Of a stretch of DNA of 64,000 bases, positions 8,823 through 18,852 are shown piece by piece. The position numbers and the translations under genes are program-made. How positions within the stretch are numbered: position 1 is the stretch's first letter; each line of letters begins with the position of its first letter. The notes under the pieces are model-generated. The model saw nothing but the letters and a program-made list of their open reading frames with translations, searched no databases and had not been told where the DNA came from. The DNA is taken from assembly GCA_963722175.1 (NCBI GenBank), contig CAVRKA010000002.1, positions 1 through 64,000 on the forward strand, given 5' to 3'. Source of the stretch: WHSW01 sp963722175. Lineage in GTDB: Bacteria; Actinomycetota; Thermoleophilia; Solirubrobacterales; 70-9.

Positions 8823-10615
8823 CTAGCTGCTGCGTGGCGGGTCTTCACCGGTGATGCTCGCAACGGCATCAGCGGCCGACCGTAGTGCGCCTTCGATAAA
8901 GCCCTGGTAGTCCGAGTAGGCCTCTCCACAGATGTGGAGGCATGGGGCGGACGAGCCAGCGGACTCGATCGGGAACCCCCGCAGACGAGACCGAACCTCC
9001 CACGACCGGATACGGGGCTGCCAGGCATGGCAGCCAGCTCCGTCGGGAGGCTGCAGCCAGTCGCGGATCGCGTAATCGCTGACAGAAGCCCAGAGGTCGG
9101 CGCCGAAGGCATTGGTGTTCGTGAGGAAGTTGAGTGCAACCTGCGGAAGATCGTCGAAGGCCTCAAGGACCTCCTCCTCTTTCAACTCCGGGATCGCCCG
9201 TACGACCTCTATTAGGATCCCTAGGGCCTCGTCAGTGTTATCGCCGGCTGCCAGGCCAGATTCGAGTTGCTTGTTCGCCGCCGCTTCACGCTGGCGGCGC
9301 AGCAGCAGTCTCACGAGCTCCCGCTTGAGTTCCAAGGACCCCCCGATCTGTGCCCGGTCATGTGCGGATGGTTCCTCGATATACGGCGCCCAGTAGCTGG
9401 CCGCGGGCTCGTCTGTGTAGAGCAGCATCATCGCGTTGTGCTGGCTGGGGTCCTCGAAATAGTGCAGCTCGCGGGTGGGAACGGTCCAAGCCGCCGTTTG
9501 AGGAGCGGGAAGCTTCTCCCACCAGCTGGGCCGTCGCATGCAGAGAAAAGCCTTCAGGAGCCTGAATCCAACAACCGCGTCCAAGTCGGCCTGAATCTCG
9601 GCCGGAAACGCCTCGGCGAGCGGCTTGAGCGCGGCCTTCGGGGCAGCGAGCAGAACGTGCGGTGCGTTTTCCGTGAACTCTCATCCGCGCCCGTCCGGCG
9701 CTTGATCCCGTGGACTTCGACTCCGCCGCTCGCGCCGGGCGTCAGCCGGACCACCTCATGCTGAAGATAGATCTTGACCCGGTCCCGATAGCGAGTGCGA
9801 AACTCCCCTTCGAGGCGCTCGGTCAGCAGCCGCACGCCCTCGGGAATCCCATGGAGCTTCCCCCCCGGTGGGAGCTTGAACAGGCGCAGCCAGAAAATCC
9901 CCCACTCGACAGCGTTCGGATTCTCTGGCAGGAGGTGGTAGAAGGTGCCCAAGTCTTTGATCTTCTCCACAGCTTCTCCGGACAGAACCTGGCTGAGGGC
10001 ATTCCAAAAACCGGTGTCGTGGAGCTTCGTCCCCGTCGCGGGAAGGGCTGCCGTCCTGCGCAGATGATCAAAACCATCCTCAATGTCGTCGTCGAGCTGG
10101 TCTAGCCAGGACGGATCGTCGAGGACGACGCGCTGTTCGCCGTCGAAGGTGGTTTTCTGGCCGAACATCCGGAAGACGCCAAGCTTGAGGAGCTGGAGCG
10201 CGCCGAGCGGTTGCCCCCCGTCGTCGTGCTCGTCCTCCGCGAGGCGATGCCGGGACGGTGAAGGCGCATCCAGGGGTGGCGGAAACGCGGTGAATTCGAT
10301 CCCGAGCTCAGTGCACAAGCCCTCTATGCGAGGTTGGATACTAGGCTCGAATCGCATCGGGCCGAACTCGGCCTTGAACGACGACCGCCTGGTCTGCGAC
10401 TCCGGGCTGGAAAAGCCACGCATGTCCACCGTTTCGATACGGCCACCAAGCCGGTCACGGCGCTCAAGGAGAGTCACCTCGTACCCCTTCCCAGCCAGCA
10501 GCCGGGCACCGTATAAGCCGCCGATTCCGCCACCAACGACGATGACTTTGCGCCCGATCTCTGGGCGAACCTCCTCCGCATTGCTGGGGTCCACGTGCAC
10601 TCGGTTCTGCCTCAC
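8823..10615 (-). CDS. Flavin-dependent amine oxidase (NAD(P)-binding-like FAD protein), one frameshift
   Basis: About 597 aa once joined. The N-terminus carries the dinucleotide-binding motif VIVVGGGIGGLYGARLL followed by LLERRDRLGGRIET, the signature of monoamine/tryptophan-monooxygenase-type oxidases. The C-terminus has CLHICGEAYSDYQGFIEGAL, the conserved FAD-contacting end in which GE and the final helix bind flavin. The frame shifts near 9670; the joined protein reads ENAPHVLLAAPKAALKPLAE, then PAEIQADLDAVVGF. It probably oxidises an amino acid or amine in the cytosol, as no signal peptide is seen. GTG start at 10615. Its stop lies 5 bp from the stop of the convergent RHH gene. Confidence 0.75.
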
Positions 10616-10772
10616 AGATGGCTAGTTCACCCATGAGTAGCAGACACAGTCGCTGTCCGTCTCGTGCTTGGTTGTGAGCGCGCCAACTCCTGGCGGCGGC
10701 CTACCCCAAACGGACCAGGGAGGCGGTAGGCAGGACCCGCGCCTCTCTTTCGCCCTCGCGTAAAACCAGGAG

Positions 10773-12003
10773 TCAGCCCGGCGGCAGCCGCTTCTCCATG
10801 AACGCCAGCGCCTCAGTCTCCGCCGCCGAGGTGATGCCGACGTGGTCGATGCCCTCGTACTTGGAGTAGGTGACCTGGTCGCCCAGGTCGACGAGCTCCT
10901 TGTTCAGCATGTCGGTGGTGAACGGGAAGACCGTCCCGTCGGCGGTGCCCTGGAGGATCAGGATCGGGGGCTTCGTGGTGACGGCCGGGTTGTTCTCCCG
11001 CAGGACGTCGAGCAGCGGGGTCAGGTCGGAGCCGTTGCGCTGCATCTCCGAGGGTGGGATGCCGCCGTATGAGTCCGGCTGGCCGAGCTGGTCGAGGCAG
11101 GTCTGGTCGATCGTCGGGTAGGGCGCAAGGGCCTGGTCCGAGAGGAACGCGGGGACGTTGAGCTGCGGTGACTCGACCTCGGCGCCGCGGATGATCATCG
11201 CGACGAGCGCGCTCAGCGTGCTCGGCGAGGTCAGCGCCGGGAGCAGGTCGGCCTGCTCGGCGATGTGCGAGGCCGGCGCGTAGGCGATCGTTCCGCGGAG
11301 CTTCAGGTCCGGTCCGAACCGTTGCGCGTCGGGGCCGGCGGCCCAGAGCGCGGCGTGGCCGCCCTGCGAGTGGCCGGCGATCAGGTACTTCCTGCCGATC
11401 TCCAGGCCGAGATCGCGGGCCGCGTTGACGATGTCGACGACGCTGCGCCCGGCGGGCTTGCCGATCAGGTAGGGGTGGACCTCATTGGGTGTACCGAGGC
11501 CCATGTAGTCGGTGCGCGCGACCGCGTAGCCGGCGTCGATCCACTCCTCGACCTGCGGGTCGATGTAGGTGACGCCGCCCTCCATGAGGCTGCCGGCGGT
11601 GATCCGGCTGGGGGCGCAGATGTCGGCGATCCCCGTCGTCCCGTGCGCGAAGGAGATCACCGGCCAGCCCTTCTTCGGCGGCTTGCCCTCCGGGACGCTG
11701 ACCACGCCCGAGACCGCGGTCGTCTTGCCCTGCGGCGTCTTCGAGGTGTAGAGGACGAGCGTGTTCGACTCCGCGCCCTCGGTCGCCATCAGGCCCTTCG
11801 CCTTGCGCTCCCAGATCAGGTCACCGTGGCCCTTCGGCAGATCCTTGGGCGCGTCGTAGAACTTGGCGCCCTTCGGGCCCTTGACCGGGTCGGTGGCGGC
11901 GCTCGCCGGTGCCGCAGAGGGCGAGCGCGGCGCAGAGCGCGAGCGAGATCGCGACCGCGAGGCCGGTCCGCATCCATGCGAAGCTGGTGGTGATCTGGTG
12001 CAA
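10773..12003 (-). CDS. Secretory lipase (LIP-type alpha/beta hydrolase), signal peptide in shifted frame
   Basis: Mature part of ~340 aa with the alpha/beta-hydrolase nucleophile AGHSQGGHAALWA and a late DGTVFPF/DHVGIT pair giving the likely Asp and His. The pattern ISFAHGTTGIADICAPS and YMGLGTP resembles the secreted LIP lipase family (Candida type and actinobacterial relatives). The true start is the TTG at 12001-12003 with AGGGAG upstream, giving MHQITTSFAWMRTGLAVAIS and a signal peptide. A one-base shift near 11900 separates it from ASAATDPVKGPKGAKFYDAP. The layout and even the +1 direction of the shift match the paralogue at the window start. Likely hydrolyses extracellular lipids or esters. 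Confidence 0.8.
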
Positions 12004-12048
12004 GGGTCTCCCTTGTCGTTGTCTCCTGCCGGAGGAGAGGGTACCCGG

Positions 12049-12447
12049 CTACGGCTGGTAGACGGTGTGGAGGCCGGTCACCTCGGGCTCGGCGGGCGGG
12101 GGCATCCGCCGCCGCCGGCGGCGGCGGCGAAGCGCCTCCTGCGGGTCCAGCTCGCCGGTCGGCCCTGGGATCCAGCGCGTCTTGCTTGGCGGGGGCCGGC
12201 GCGTATCGGGCCTGCGCCGCTCGGTGGACCGCGAGATTGCTGCAGCGCCGCGCGGGCCCCAGAGCGCGAAGTAGCACGGCCCGCAGAGCGTCTCGACGTT
12301 CGATGTCGCATATCCGAGGCCGTCCTCGACCTTCTGCAGACATTGCGCGCAGTGCTCGATCACACCACTGATATCGGCGTCGTAACCGTGGGCCTGATCG
12401 CGCTGGCCGGATGTCGGGTACCTGGTCACAGTACGCGTTTCGTTCAT
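12049..12447 (-). CDS. Small four-cysteine (putative zinc-binding) protein
   Basis: 132 aa with the core HCAQCLQKVEDGLGYA, then ETLCGPCYFALWGPRGAAAI, two CxxC pairs suited to binding one zinc. The 65-aa protein at 17741-17938 shares the core CAQCL--IE--LG...ETLCG-CYFA-WG--GAAEISRS, so the family is real and occurs twice in this window. The C-terminal half here is a low-complexity Arg/Pro tail (eight consecutive Arg) missing from the shorter paralogue. It may bind nucleic acid through the tail, which is inference. No known domain recognised. Confidence 0.6.
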   Translation of the reverse strand: MNETRTVTRYPTSGQRDQAHGYDADISGVIEHCAQCLQKVEDGLGYATSNVETLCGPCYFALWGPRGAAAISRSTERRRPDTRRPPPSKTRWIPGPTGELDPQEALRRRRRRRRMPPPAEPEVTGLHTVYQP

Positions 12448-12478
12448 ACGTAGCTTGACTTTGCTACCGACTTGAACC

Positions 12479-12724
12479 GTGAGGATCGGAATATGTCGGG
12501 TCCCTCCAAGCTTGGTACGTCTCGCAAGCGAAGAGTTGTGTGTGCTGGAGAGGGGAGCCTATATCGATCCCGACGAGGTGGAAACGATCGACGGCGTTCT
12601 TCTCCACAACGTCGGAGGTGAGTACCACCGTGTCGCCAACGGTATCCCGGTCGCGATCGTGAAGGGCAAGGTCGTCGATCTGATTACGAAGCCGATCAAC
12701 CCGGCCGACGCCATCCGCTATTGA
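12479..12724 (+). CDS. Small hypothetical protein coupled to the next gene
   Basis: 81 aa from GTG 12479; a start further in is possible. The C-terminal two thirds (GVLLHNVGGEYHRVANGIPV, then AIVKGKVVDLI) look like a folded beta-rich domain. Its TGA overlaps the TTG start of the next gene (ATTGA at 12720-12724), suggesting they form a two-gene unit. TTGACT at 12456-12461 may be a -35 box. No family recognised. Confidence 0.45.
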   Translation: MRIGICRVPPSLVRLASEELCVLERGAYIDPDEVETIDGVLLHNVGGEYHRVANGIPVAIVKGKVVDLITKPINPADAIRY

Positions 12725-13684
12725 ACGCGGCCACTTCCAGCCCGCCCTGCGACGACTGCGAGGCCAAGCGGATCGAGACCGAAGCCGCCGCTGCGGAGAG
12801 CAAGAAGGTGTGGAACCGCAAACGCAAGGAACTCGCGATCCAGCAGGCGAACGAGATCGCCAAGCTCGAGCGGCAACACGAGATCACGCTCGAGGAAGCC
12901 GACGACACGCTCGATGCAGAGCTCCTCGAAGTCGCACTGGCAGGCCGAACGCGACCTGAACAAGCTCTTTCACGAGACGGTCGCGGAGGTCACCAAGGGA
13001 GCGATCGAGCGCTCGCGCGACAGCGCGAAGTACGTTCAGACCGGTGCGACCGCGATCATGGCGCTCTACACCGGCGTCCTCGCTCTCGTCTTCTCGGTCA
13101 CGGACAACCCGTTGCCGTCGCGTGGGATCTGGCCTGCGGTCTTCTTGGGTCTTGCGATTGCACTGGCGACGGCGTATCTGGCGTTCGTGAGCAAGCCAGC
13201 CACGCCGAGCTTGTTCCAGCCCACCGGGCAGCTTCCCGAGCTCCAGCTCCTGCGCACCGGATATCTCACCAAGCTGATCAATGCGACGGTCTACAACCGC
13301 CGGTGGGCCATTCGAGCGAGTGTCATCAGCCTTGCCGTCGGCGTGGCCTTCCTACCCGCTGCGTTCCTGACCACGGCACGGCACGTCGACATTCCGGAGG
13401 CGCCGGCCGCCCCGGTGATCCCCGGTGAGATCGCCAAGAAAATCGCCCCCCGAGCTACCACCTTGTTTGACGCCCTGGCCGAGGGTTACGAGGATGCGGT
13501 CAGGGAGCGAAACGAGGCGATTGAAACGGCGGCGATCCAGGCTACGGAGGCGGGAGACAAGGATTCGGACCTGAACGACACCTTCGCAATCTTGGCCGGG
13601 GTGGGCGCCTTCCTGGTAATCGCGATCCCGACCCTTCTCGCAGTCTTCACGTGGGCATCCTCGCGAGGTGAGCAGACGGCCTAG
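12721..13684 (+). CDS. Coiled-coil membrane protein of unknown function, one frameshift
   Basis: About 320 aa in two frames joined near 12930. The N-terminus (CDDCEAKRIETEAAAAESKK, then a long charged helix to about residue 70) is a predicted coiled coil preceded by CxxC. After the shift comes WQAERDLNKLFHETVAEV, then hydrophobic stretches around ATAIMALYTGVLALVFSV, WPAVFLGLAIALATAYLAFV, ASVISLAVGVAFLPAAFLTT and FAILAGVGAFLVIAIPTLLA, giving about four membrane spans. A soluble segment between spans 3 and 4 is acidic. TTG start overlaps the upstream stop. Topology is by eye; function unknown. Confidence 0.55.
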
Positions 13685-14107
13685 CCGTCGGGACGGCGGC
13701 GGCTCGGCCCAGGTGTCCGCAAACGGCAGCTCGGTCAGCCGCGAGTACGAAGCCTCGATCAGGTAGACGGTGCCCGAGCGCATCGGGAAGTCGGCGCCGG
13801 TGTACTTGCGCGATATCCGGTCGGTGATCTCGAGCGGCGTCGCCCTCGACCACCTCGGTGACCGCGCCGCGCAGCTGGCCGGACCGATACGGGTTCTCGC
13901 GGTCGACGACGGTGATCGCGACGCGCGGGTCGCGGGCGACGTTGCGCGCCTTCACCAACGCGGGCTGGGTGAAGAAGCACGGCCGTCCGTCCTCGACCGT
14001 CGCCCAGACGGTGGTCGCGTGCGGGGCACCGTCGCCCATCAGGGTCGCGAGGCTGACGAAGTTCGCGCCCTCGAGCAACTCGCGGACCGCAGGATCGAGC
14101 CGGCCAT
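13681..14107 (-). CDS. PPOX-class (F420/FMN-dependent) small oxidoreductase, frameshifted
   Basis: A split-barrel flavin/F420-binding protein of ~140 aa. The sequence LDPAVRELLEGANFVSLATL, GDGAPHATTVWATVEDGRPC and KARNVARDPRVAITVVD is the classic PPOX/pyridoxamine-oxidase-like pattern. A shift near 13842 joins VTEVVEGDAA to LEITDRISRKYTGADFPMRS and then SYSRLTELPFADTWAEPP. The ATG at 14107 needs one further base correction to enter the frame, and the exact stop near 13681 is also unsure. It is divergent from a luciferase-like gene, so both may use F420. Confidence 0.65.
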
Positions 14108-14114
14108 CGGCCGA

Positions 14115-15150
14115 GTGTTTCAGACCGGCACGCCGAGGCCGGCCAAGCGCAATGATTCGAACATCGACCTCTGGCTTCACTCCTTCGCCTTCCCGCACCG
14201 CGTCGTCGAGACGGCGCGAAAGGCGGAGGCGTGGGGGTTCGACGGGATGCTGCTCGCCGACAGCCAGACCCTGAACACCGAGATCTGGGTCGAGCTCGGG
14301 CTCGCCGCGGCCGCGACCGAGACGCTGAAGCTGGGGCCGGGGGTGACCAACCCGGCGACCCGTCATCCCTCGGTGACCGCCTCGGCGGCGGCGACGCTTC
14401 AGGTCGAGAGCGGGGGCCGGGCCGTGCTCGTGCTCGGCCGCGGCGACTCGGCGCTGCGCCAGATCGGCCGCGAGCCGGTCCACCCGCGGCGAGCTCGAGA
14501 CCGCGCTGATCGCGATCCAGGCCTACCTGCGCGGCCACCCCGCGACCCTGAACGGGTTCGAGAGCCGGCTCGCCTGGCTCGACTCGGTCCCGGACACACC
14601 CAAGGTCCCGGTGAACGTGGCCGCCTCCGGCCCGCACGTGATCGAGGCCGGCGCCCGCCACGCCGACGGCGTCGACTTCACGGTCGGCGCCGAGCCCGAC
14701 CGCCTGCGCTGGGCCGCCGACACCGCCCGCGCCGCCGGCAGCGCCTCGCCGGGCGCGTTCATCAACGTCGCCGTCGACCCCGACCCCGCCGTCGCCCGCG
14801 ACCTGGTCCGCGGCAGCGCCGCGATCTTCGCCCGCTTCAGCGCCGAGGGCTCGCCGAGCGACGGGCTCTCCGAGGTCACCAAGAAAGGGATCGAGGCGAT
14901 CGCGGCGACCTACGACGAGTCGAAGCACGGCCAGGCCTCGGCCGTCCACGCGCAGGAGCTCGACGACGAGTTCATCGACCGCTTCGCGGTCGCCGGGACC
15001 GCGAATCAGGTCGCCCACCGCCTCGCGGCGATCGGCAAGCTCGGGATCGACCGCCTGGTGATCGTCCCCTGCTCGCTCGACACGCCCGCCGACGCGCTCG
15101 AGCGCTCGAACGAGCTCTTCGCCGCCGAAGTCCTGCCCGAGTTGAGTTAG
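14115..15150 (+). CDS. LLM-class (luciferase-like) F420-dependent oxidoreductase, one frameshift
   Basis: A bacterial-luciferase-fold oxidoreductase of ~340 aa. The N-terminus IDLWLHSFAFPHRVVETARK, then AWGFDGMLLADSQ, and LKLGPGVTNPATRHPSVTAS are typical of F420-dependent tetrahydromethanopterin-reductase-like members. The frame shifts near 14480; the continuation is GELETALIAIQAYLRGHPAT, then PKVPVNVAASGPHVIEAGA. GTG 14115 gives the longest frame, but ATG 14152 with one corrected base would give the more usual MIRT-IDLWLHSF start. Substrate unknown. Head-to-head with the PPOX gene. Confidence 0.75.
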
Positions 15151-15204
15151 GCACCGGCCCCCAACCGGTGTCACAAACACCTCCCGTGCGGCAACTCCCC
15201 CAGC

Positions 15205-15390
15205 ATGAGCGAGGAAAATCGGGGCCACGCTCTCGCCGATGACCGCGACGGGCCGAGCCCGCGGGTGGCCGCAGCAGCCATGCGCGACGCGATCGAGGCG
15301 CTCGAGAACGAGCGGCCGGACCTCGCCGCGCAGCTGCGGACGTTGCTCGCCAGGATCGAGGGCGTCGACGCCGTGAGCGAGCCGGGCTGA
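15205..15390 (+). CDS. 61-aa microprotein, paralogue of the one at 4134
   Basis: Reads DGPSPRVAAAAMRDAIEALE, then NERPDLAAQLRTLLARIEG, the same helical core as the 55-aa protein coupled to the vWA gene. Here it stands alone between a luciferase-like gene and a convergent NHL gene whose stop is only 3 bp away. Two independent copies with conserved residues support a real family. Predicted soluble, mostly helical, no cysteines; function unknown. Confidence 0.65.
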   Translation: MSEENRGHALADDRDGPSPRVAAAAMRDAIEALENERPDLAAQLRTLLARIEGVDAVSEPG

Positions 15391-15393
15391 GCC

Positions 15394-17680
15394 CTAACGC
15401 CGCTTCAGCTTGATCTTGCGCTTCGCGCGGCCCTCGCCGGCCTCGTTGGTCGCGGTCCCCCGCACCTTCAGCTTCGCGCGGCCGCCGTCGGCGAGCAGCG
15501 CCTTCAGGATCCGCTTCGAGCGCTTCGCCTTGCGCAGCTTCAGCTTCACGTGCCGCTCGCCGCCGCTCGGCACCGACAGTCGCACGCCCTTCATCTTGAT
15601 CTTCGGCTGGCGCGGCTTGGCGAGCCGCCGGTCTCCACGTGGGGCCGTGGTCTTCACCTTGCCCGAGAGCCGGACCTGGCACGGGCCGGTGACGCACTCC
15701 ACGGTGGCCTTCAGCCGCCCGTAGGCCTCGCGGCGCTTGGTGCGCAGCTTCAGCTCCGGCTCGCCGGCGAGCCGCTGGACCCGGTTGTTGAACGAGTCGG
15801 CGACGTAGACGTAGCCGAGCGCGTCGACGGTGATCGAGAACGGCATCCGGAACTCGCCCGGGCCGTCGCCGTAGGTGCCGTCGCCGCCGTTCGCGCCCAG
15901 GCGCTCGATGAAGGCGCCGCTCGAGTCGAAGCGCTGGATCCGGTTGTTCGCGCCGTCGGCGACGAACACGTTCCCGGCGCCGTCGGCGGCGACGTCCTGC
16001 GGGTCGTCGAACTGGCCGTCGCCGGTCCCGGCGCCGCCCCAGGCGCTCACGAACGTCCCGCCGGCGTCGAACTTCTGCACCCGGTCGTTGAGCGTGTCGG
16101 CGACGTAGACGTTGCCCTGCGGGTCGACGGCGACGCCGCGCGGGTTCTGGAACTGCCCCGGCCCGGCGCCCGCCGAGCCGAACTGCGCGATGAAGGCGCC
16201 GCCGGCGTCGAAGCGCTGGATCCGGTTGTTGCCGGAATCGGCGACGTAGACGCTCGCGTCCGGGGCGACGGCGACGTCGGACGGGGAGTTGAACTGCCCG
16301 CCGCCGCCGCCGAAGGTTCCCCACTCGGCCAAAGAAGTCCCCGGCGGAGCTGAAGCGCTGGACGCGGTCGTTGGCGAGGTCGGCGATGTAGACGGTCCCG
16401 TCGTCGGCGACGCCGACGCCCGCGGCGTTGTCGAACTGACCGGGGGCGGCACCGGGACCGCCGAACCGCGAGATCAGCGTCCCGGCCGGGTCGAAGCGCA
16501 GCCCGCGGTCGAGGTTGTCGGTGACGTAGAGGCCGTCGGGCCCGGCCCCGATCCCGCGCGGGACGACGACCGTCCCCGGGCCCGGGGTGCCGAAGCTCGC
16601 CTGAAAGGCCCCGGTCCCCCCGTCGAAGGTCTGCACCCGGTTGAGGGTGACGTCGGTGACGATCACGCTGCCGCCGCGCTCGGTCAGGCCGCGCGGCTGG
16701 AGGAACTGCCCGTTGCCGGCGCCCGCGGTGCCGAACTCGGCCTGGTAGGTCATCGCGCCGGTGCTCCAGCGCTGCACGCGCTCGTTGTTGTCGTCGGCGA
16801 TGTAGAGCCGCCCGGTGGCCGTGTTCGCGTCGAGCCCGGCGGGGCTGCTGAGCTCGCCCGGGCCGGCGCCGGATTGCCCGCGCTGGCAGCCGGCCGCGCA
16901 GGTCTCGGCGCCCATCCCGCCGCCCGGGTCGACGTCGCGGCCCGCCATCAGCTGGAAGCCGCCGGTGGTCGCGTTGAAGCGCTGGATCCGCTGGTTGTCG
17001 CTTTCGCTGACGAAGACGAGGTTGGCGGCCGTGGCGATCCCGTTGACTCCGTCCAGCTCCCCCTCGGCGGTCCCCTCCTCGCCCTCCTTGCAGCCGGCGG
17101 CGCAGGTCTCGAAGCCGGTCCCACCGCCGGGGACGACGTCCTTGCCCCACATCAGCTCGAACTGCCCGTCGGCGGAAAACCGCTGGATCCGCGAGCGCTC
17201 GGCCGTATAGACGTCGCCGGTCGCCGGATTGACCGCGATCCCGAGGACGAACGGCGTGAACTGGCCCTCGGCGTTGCCGGCGCTCCCCCACTGGCCGAGG
17301 AAGGTGCCGTCCGAGTCGAAGCGCTGGATCCTGATCTGCTGGGCGGTCTCGCTGAACTCGGCCACGTAGAGGTCGCCGGTCGACTCGTTGAGGCCGAGCG
17401 CGGTCGGGTTCTCGAACTCGCCCGGCCCGGTGCCGAGCAGGCCGAAGCGCAGCACCGGCGCGTTGGCGGCGTCGAACTTGGTCACCGCCGGGACGATCAC
17501 GTCGAGAACGTAGGTGTTGCCGTCGCCGTCGCGCTCGACGTCGAGCGGGCCGATCAGCTCGCCGGTCTGCGGGGCGCCGAACTCGGCGACTGGCTCGAAG
17601 GCGGCGGGGGCGGGGGCGGGGAGGACGAGCACGACGGCGAGGCCGATCGTGGTGCTGACGAGACGCGCTTTGAGGCCCAT
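15394..17680 (-). CDS. Secreted NHL-repeat beta-propeller protein, one frameshift
   Basis: About 760 aa. Signal peptide MGLKARLVSTTIGLAVVLVL...APAA. Then at least nine NHL-type blades, each with a pattern like GQFNSPSDVAVAPDASVYVA followed by DSGNNRIQRFD. Two copies of a CAAGC-containing insert (CAAGCKEGEEG and CAAGCQRGQSG) may be disulfide loops. The ~150-residue C-terminus is Lys/Arg-rich and appears to be beta-strand repeats (KLRTKRREAYGRLKATVECV), as in actinobacterial cell-surface proteins. The frame shifts near 16333 in a CTTCTTT tract, and the joined reading FF-LAEWGTFGGGGGQF fits the repeat. ATG 17680 is preferred: GGGGG lies just upstream. Likely a surface scaffold or ligand-binding protein. 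Confidence 0.75.
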
Positions 17681-17740
17681 GGACCCCCAAGCCTCCATCG
17701 GACGATCCTACTGCGGGCGCGGACGCCCTTTCACTGAGCG

Positions 17741-17938
17741 CTAGTGGGCCCAGCGGCGCGGGCGCGCCGGCTCGGGATCGCTCGGCTGCAGAAGCTCGAG
17801 CGAGCGCGAGATCTCAGCCGCCCCGTCGACCCCCCAGATCGCGAAGTAGCAGCCGCCGCACAGCGTCTCGCCGAGCGGCGACTCAAAGCCCAGCCGCTCC
17901 TCGATCGCGTGGAGGCATTGGGCGCAATTTCCTGCCAT
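17741..17938 (-). CDS. 65-aa four-cysteine protein, paralogue of the one at 12049
   Basis: Short form of the family: GNCAQCLHAIEERLGFESPL, ETLCGGCYFAIWGVDGAAEI, SRSLELL, then a Pro/Arg tail. Two CxxC pairs probably hold a zinc ion. The ATG at 17938 faces a 113-bp gap before the divergent ABC transporter operon. No known function. Confidence 0.6.
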   Translation of the reverse strand: MAGNCAQCLHAIEERLGFESPLGETLCGGCYFAIWGVDGAAEISRSLELLQPSDPEPARPRRWAH

Positions 17939-18051
17939 CTCCCCCCTGAGATCGGCCGGCGGCGCCAGGCCTTTACCGAACCCTTACGGAATCAGTTGGG
18001 CGTCCACCGTGCGGCGAGGCGATTCGCACCGCCCCACTACATTCATTCGGC

Positions 18052-18852
18052 GTGATCACCGACCCGACCCAGCCGAAGGCCCTCGACATCAACGGCCTCG
18101 AGAAGACCTATCCGACCGGGGTCCAGGCGCTGAAGGGCGTCGACCTCGAGATCGAGGACGGCGAGTGCTTCGGCCTGCTCGGCCCGAACGGCGCCGGCAA
18201 GTCCACCCTGATCCATTGCACGACCGGGCTCGCGCAGCCGACCGCCGGCGAGATCAAGGTCTTCGGCCACGACGCGGTCACCGACTACGGCCCGGCGCGC
18301 CAGGCGGTCGGCCTGGCGCCGCAGGAGCTCAACCTCGACTGGTTCCTGACCCTCGAGGAGACGCTCGACTACCACGCCGGCTACTTCGGGATGCCGAAGA
18401 AGGAGCGCCGCGAGCGCGCCGCCGAGCTGCTCGAGACCTTCTCGCTCTACGGCAAGCGCGAGGAACGCACCCGCACCCTCTCGGGCGGGATGAAACGGCG
18501 GCTGATCCTGGCCCGGGCGCTGATGCACCGCCCGCGCCTGCTGATCCTCGACGAGCCGACCGCCGGGGTCGACATCGAGCTGCGCCTGGAGCTCTGGCAC
18601 TACGTGCGCCAGATCAACGAGGAGGGGACGACGATCCTGCTCACCACCCACTACCTCGAGGAGGCCGAGCAGCTCTGCGACCGGATCGCGTTCATCAACG
18701 AGGGCGAGATCGCCGCCTGCGGCTCGGTCGGCGAGCTCTCGGCCCGCTACGGGGTCTCCAGCCTGGAGGACGCCTACCTGGAGCTGGTCGGGCGCAAGGA
18801 GCTGTCGCGCTCCCACCTGGCGGCGGCCGCGCTCGCCGAGGAGCTCGCATGA
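18052..18852 (+). CDS. ABC-2 exporter, ATP-binding subunit
   Basis: 266 aa ATPase. Walker A GPNGAGKST (~residues 45-53), Q-loop LAPQELNLDW, signature LSGGMKRRL, Walker B LLILDEPTAGVD, H-loop TTHYLEE. The GTG start lies eight bases after a TACATT -10-like box, suggesting a leaderless mRNA. The stop overlaps the permease ATG (ATGA). It is closest in style to DrrA/CcmA-like exporter ATPases of drugs or polysaccharides; the exported compound cannot be told. An extra C-terminal helix (ELSRSHLAAAALAEELA) is typical of the subfamily. Confidence 0.93.
   Translation: MITDPTQPKALDINGLEKTYPTGVQALKGVDLEIEDGECFGLLGPNGAGKSTLIHCTTGLAQPTAGEIKVFGHDAVTDYGPARQAVGLAPQELNLDWFLTLEETLDYHAGYFGMPKKERRERAAELLETFSLYGKREERTRTLSGGMKRRLILARALMHRPRLLILDEPTAGVDIELRLELWHYVRQINEEGTTILLTTHYLEEAEQLCDRIAFINEGEIAACGSVGELSARYGVSSLEDAYLELVGRKELSRSHLAAAALAEELA

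Noticed and set aside
8482..10615. Toxin-antitoxin pair (RHH antitoxin with the following gene)
   Set aside because: The following gene is convergent and encodes a flavin amine oxidase, not a toxin.
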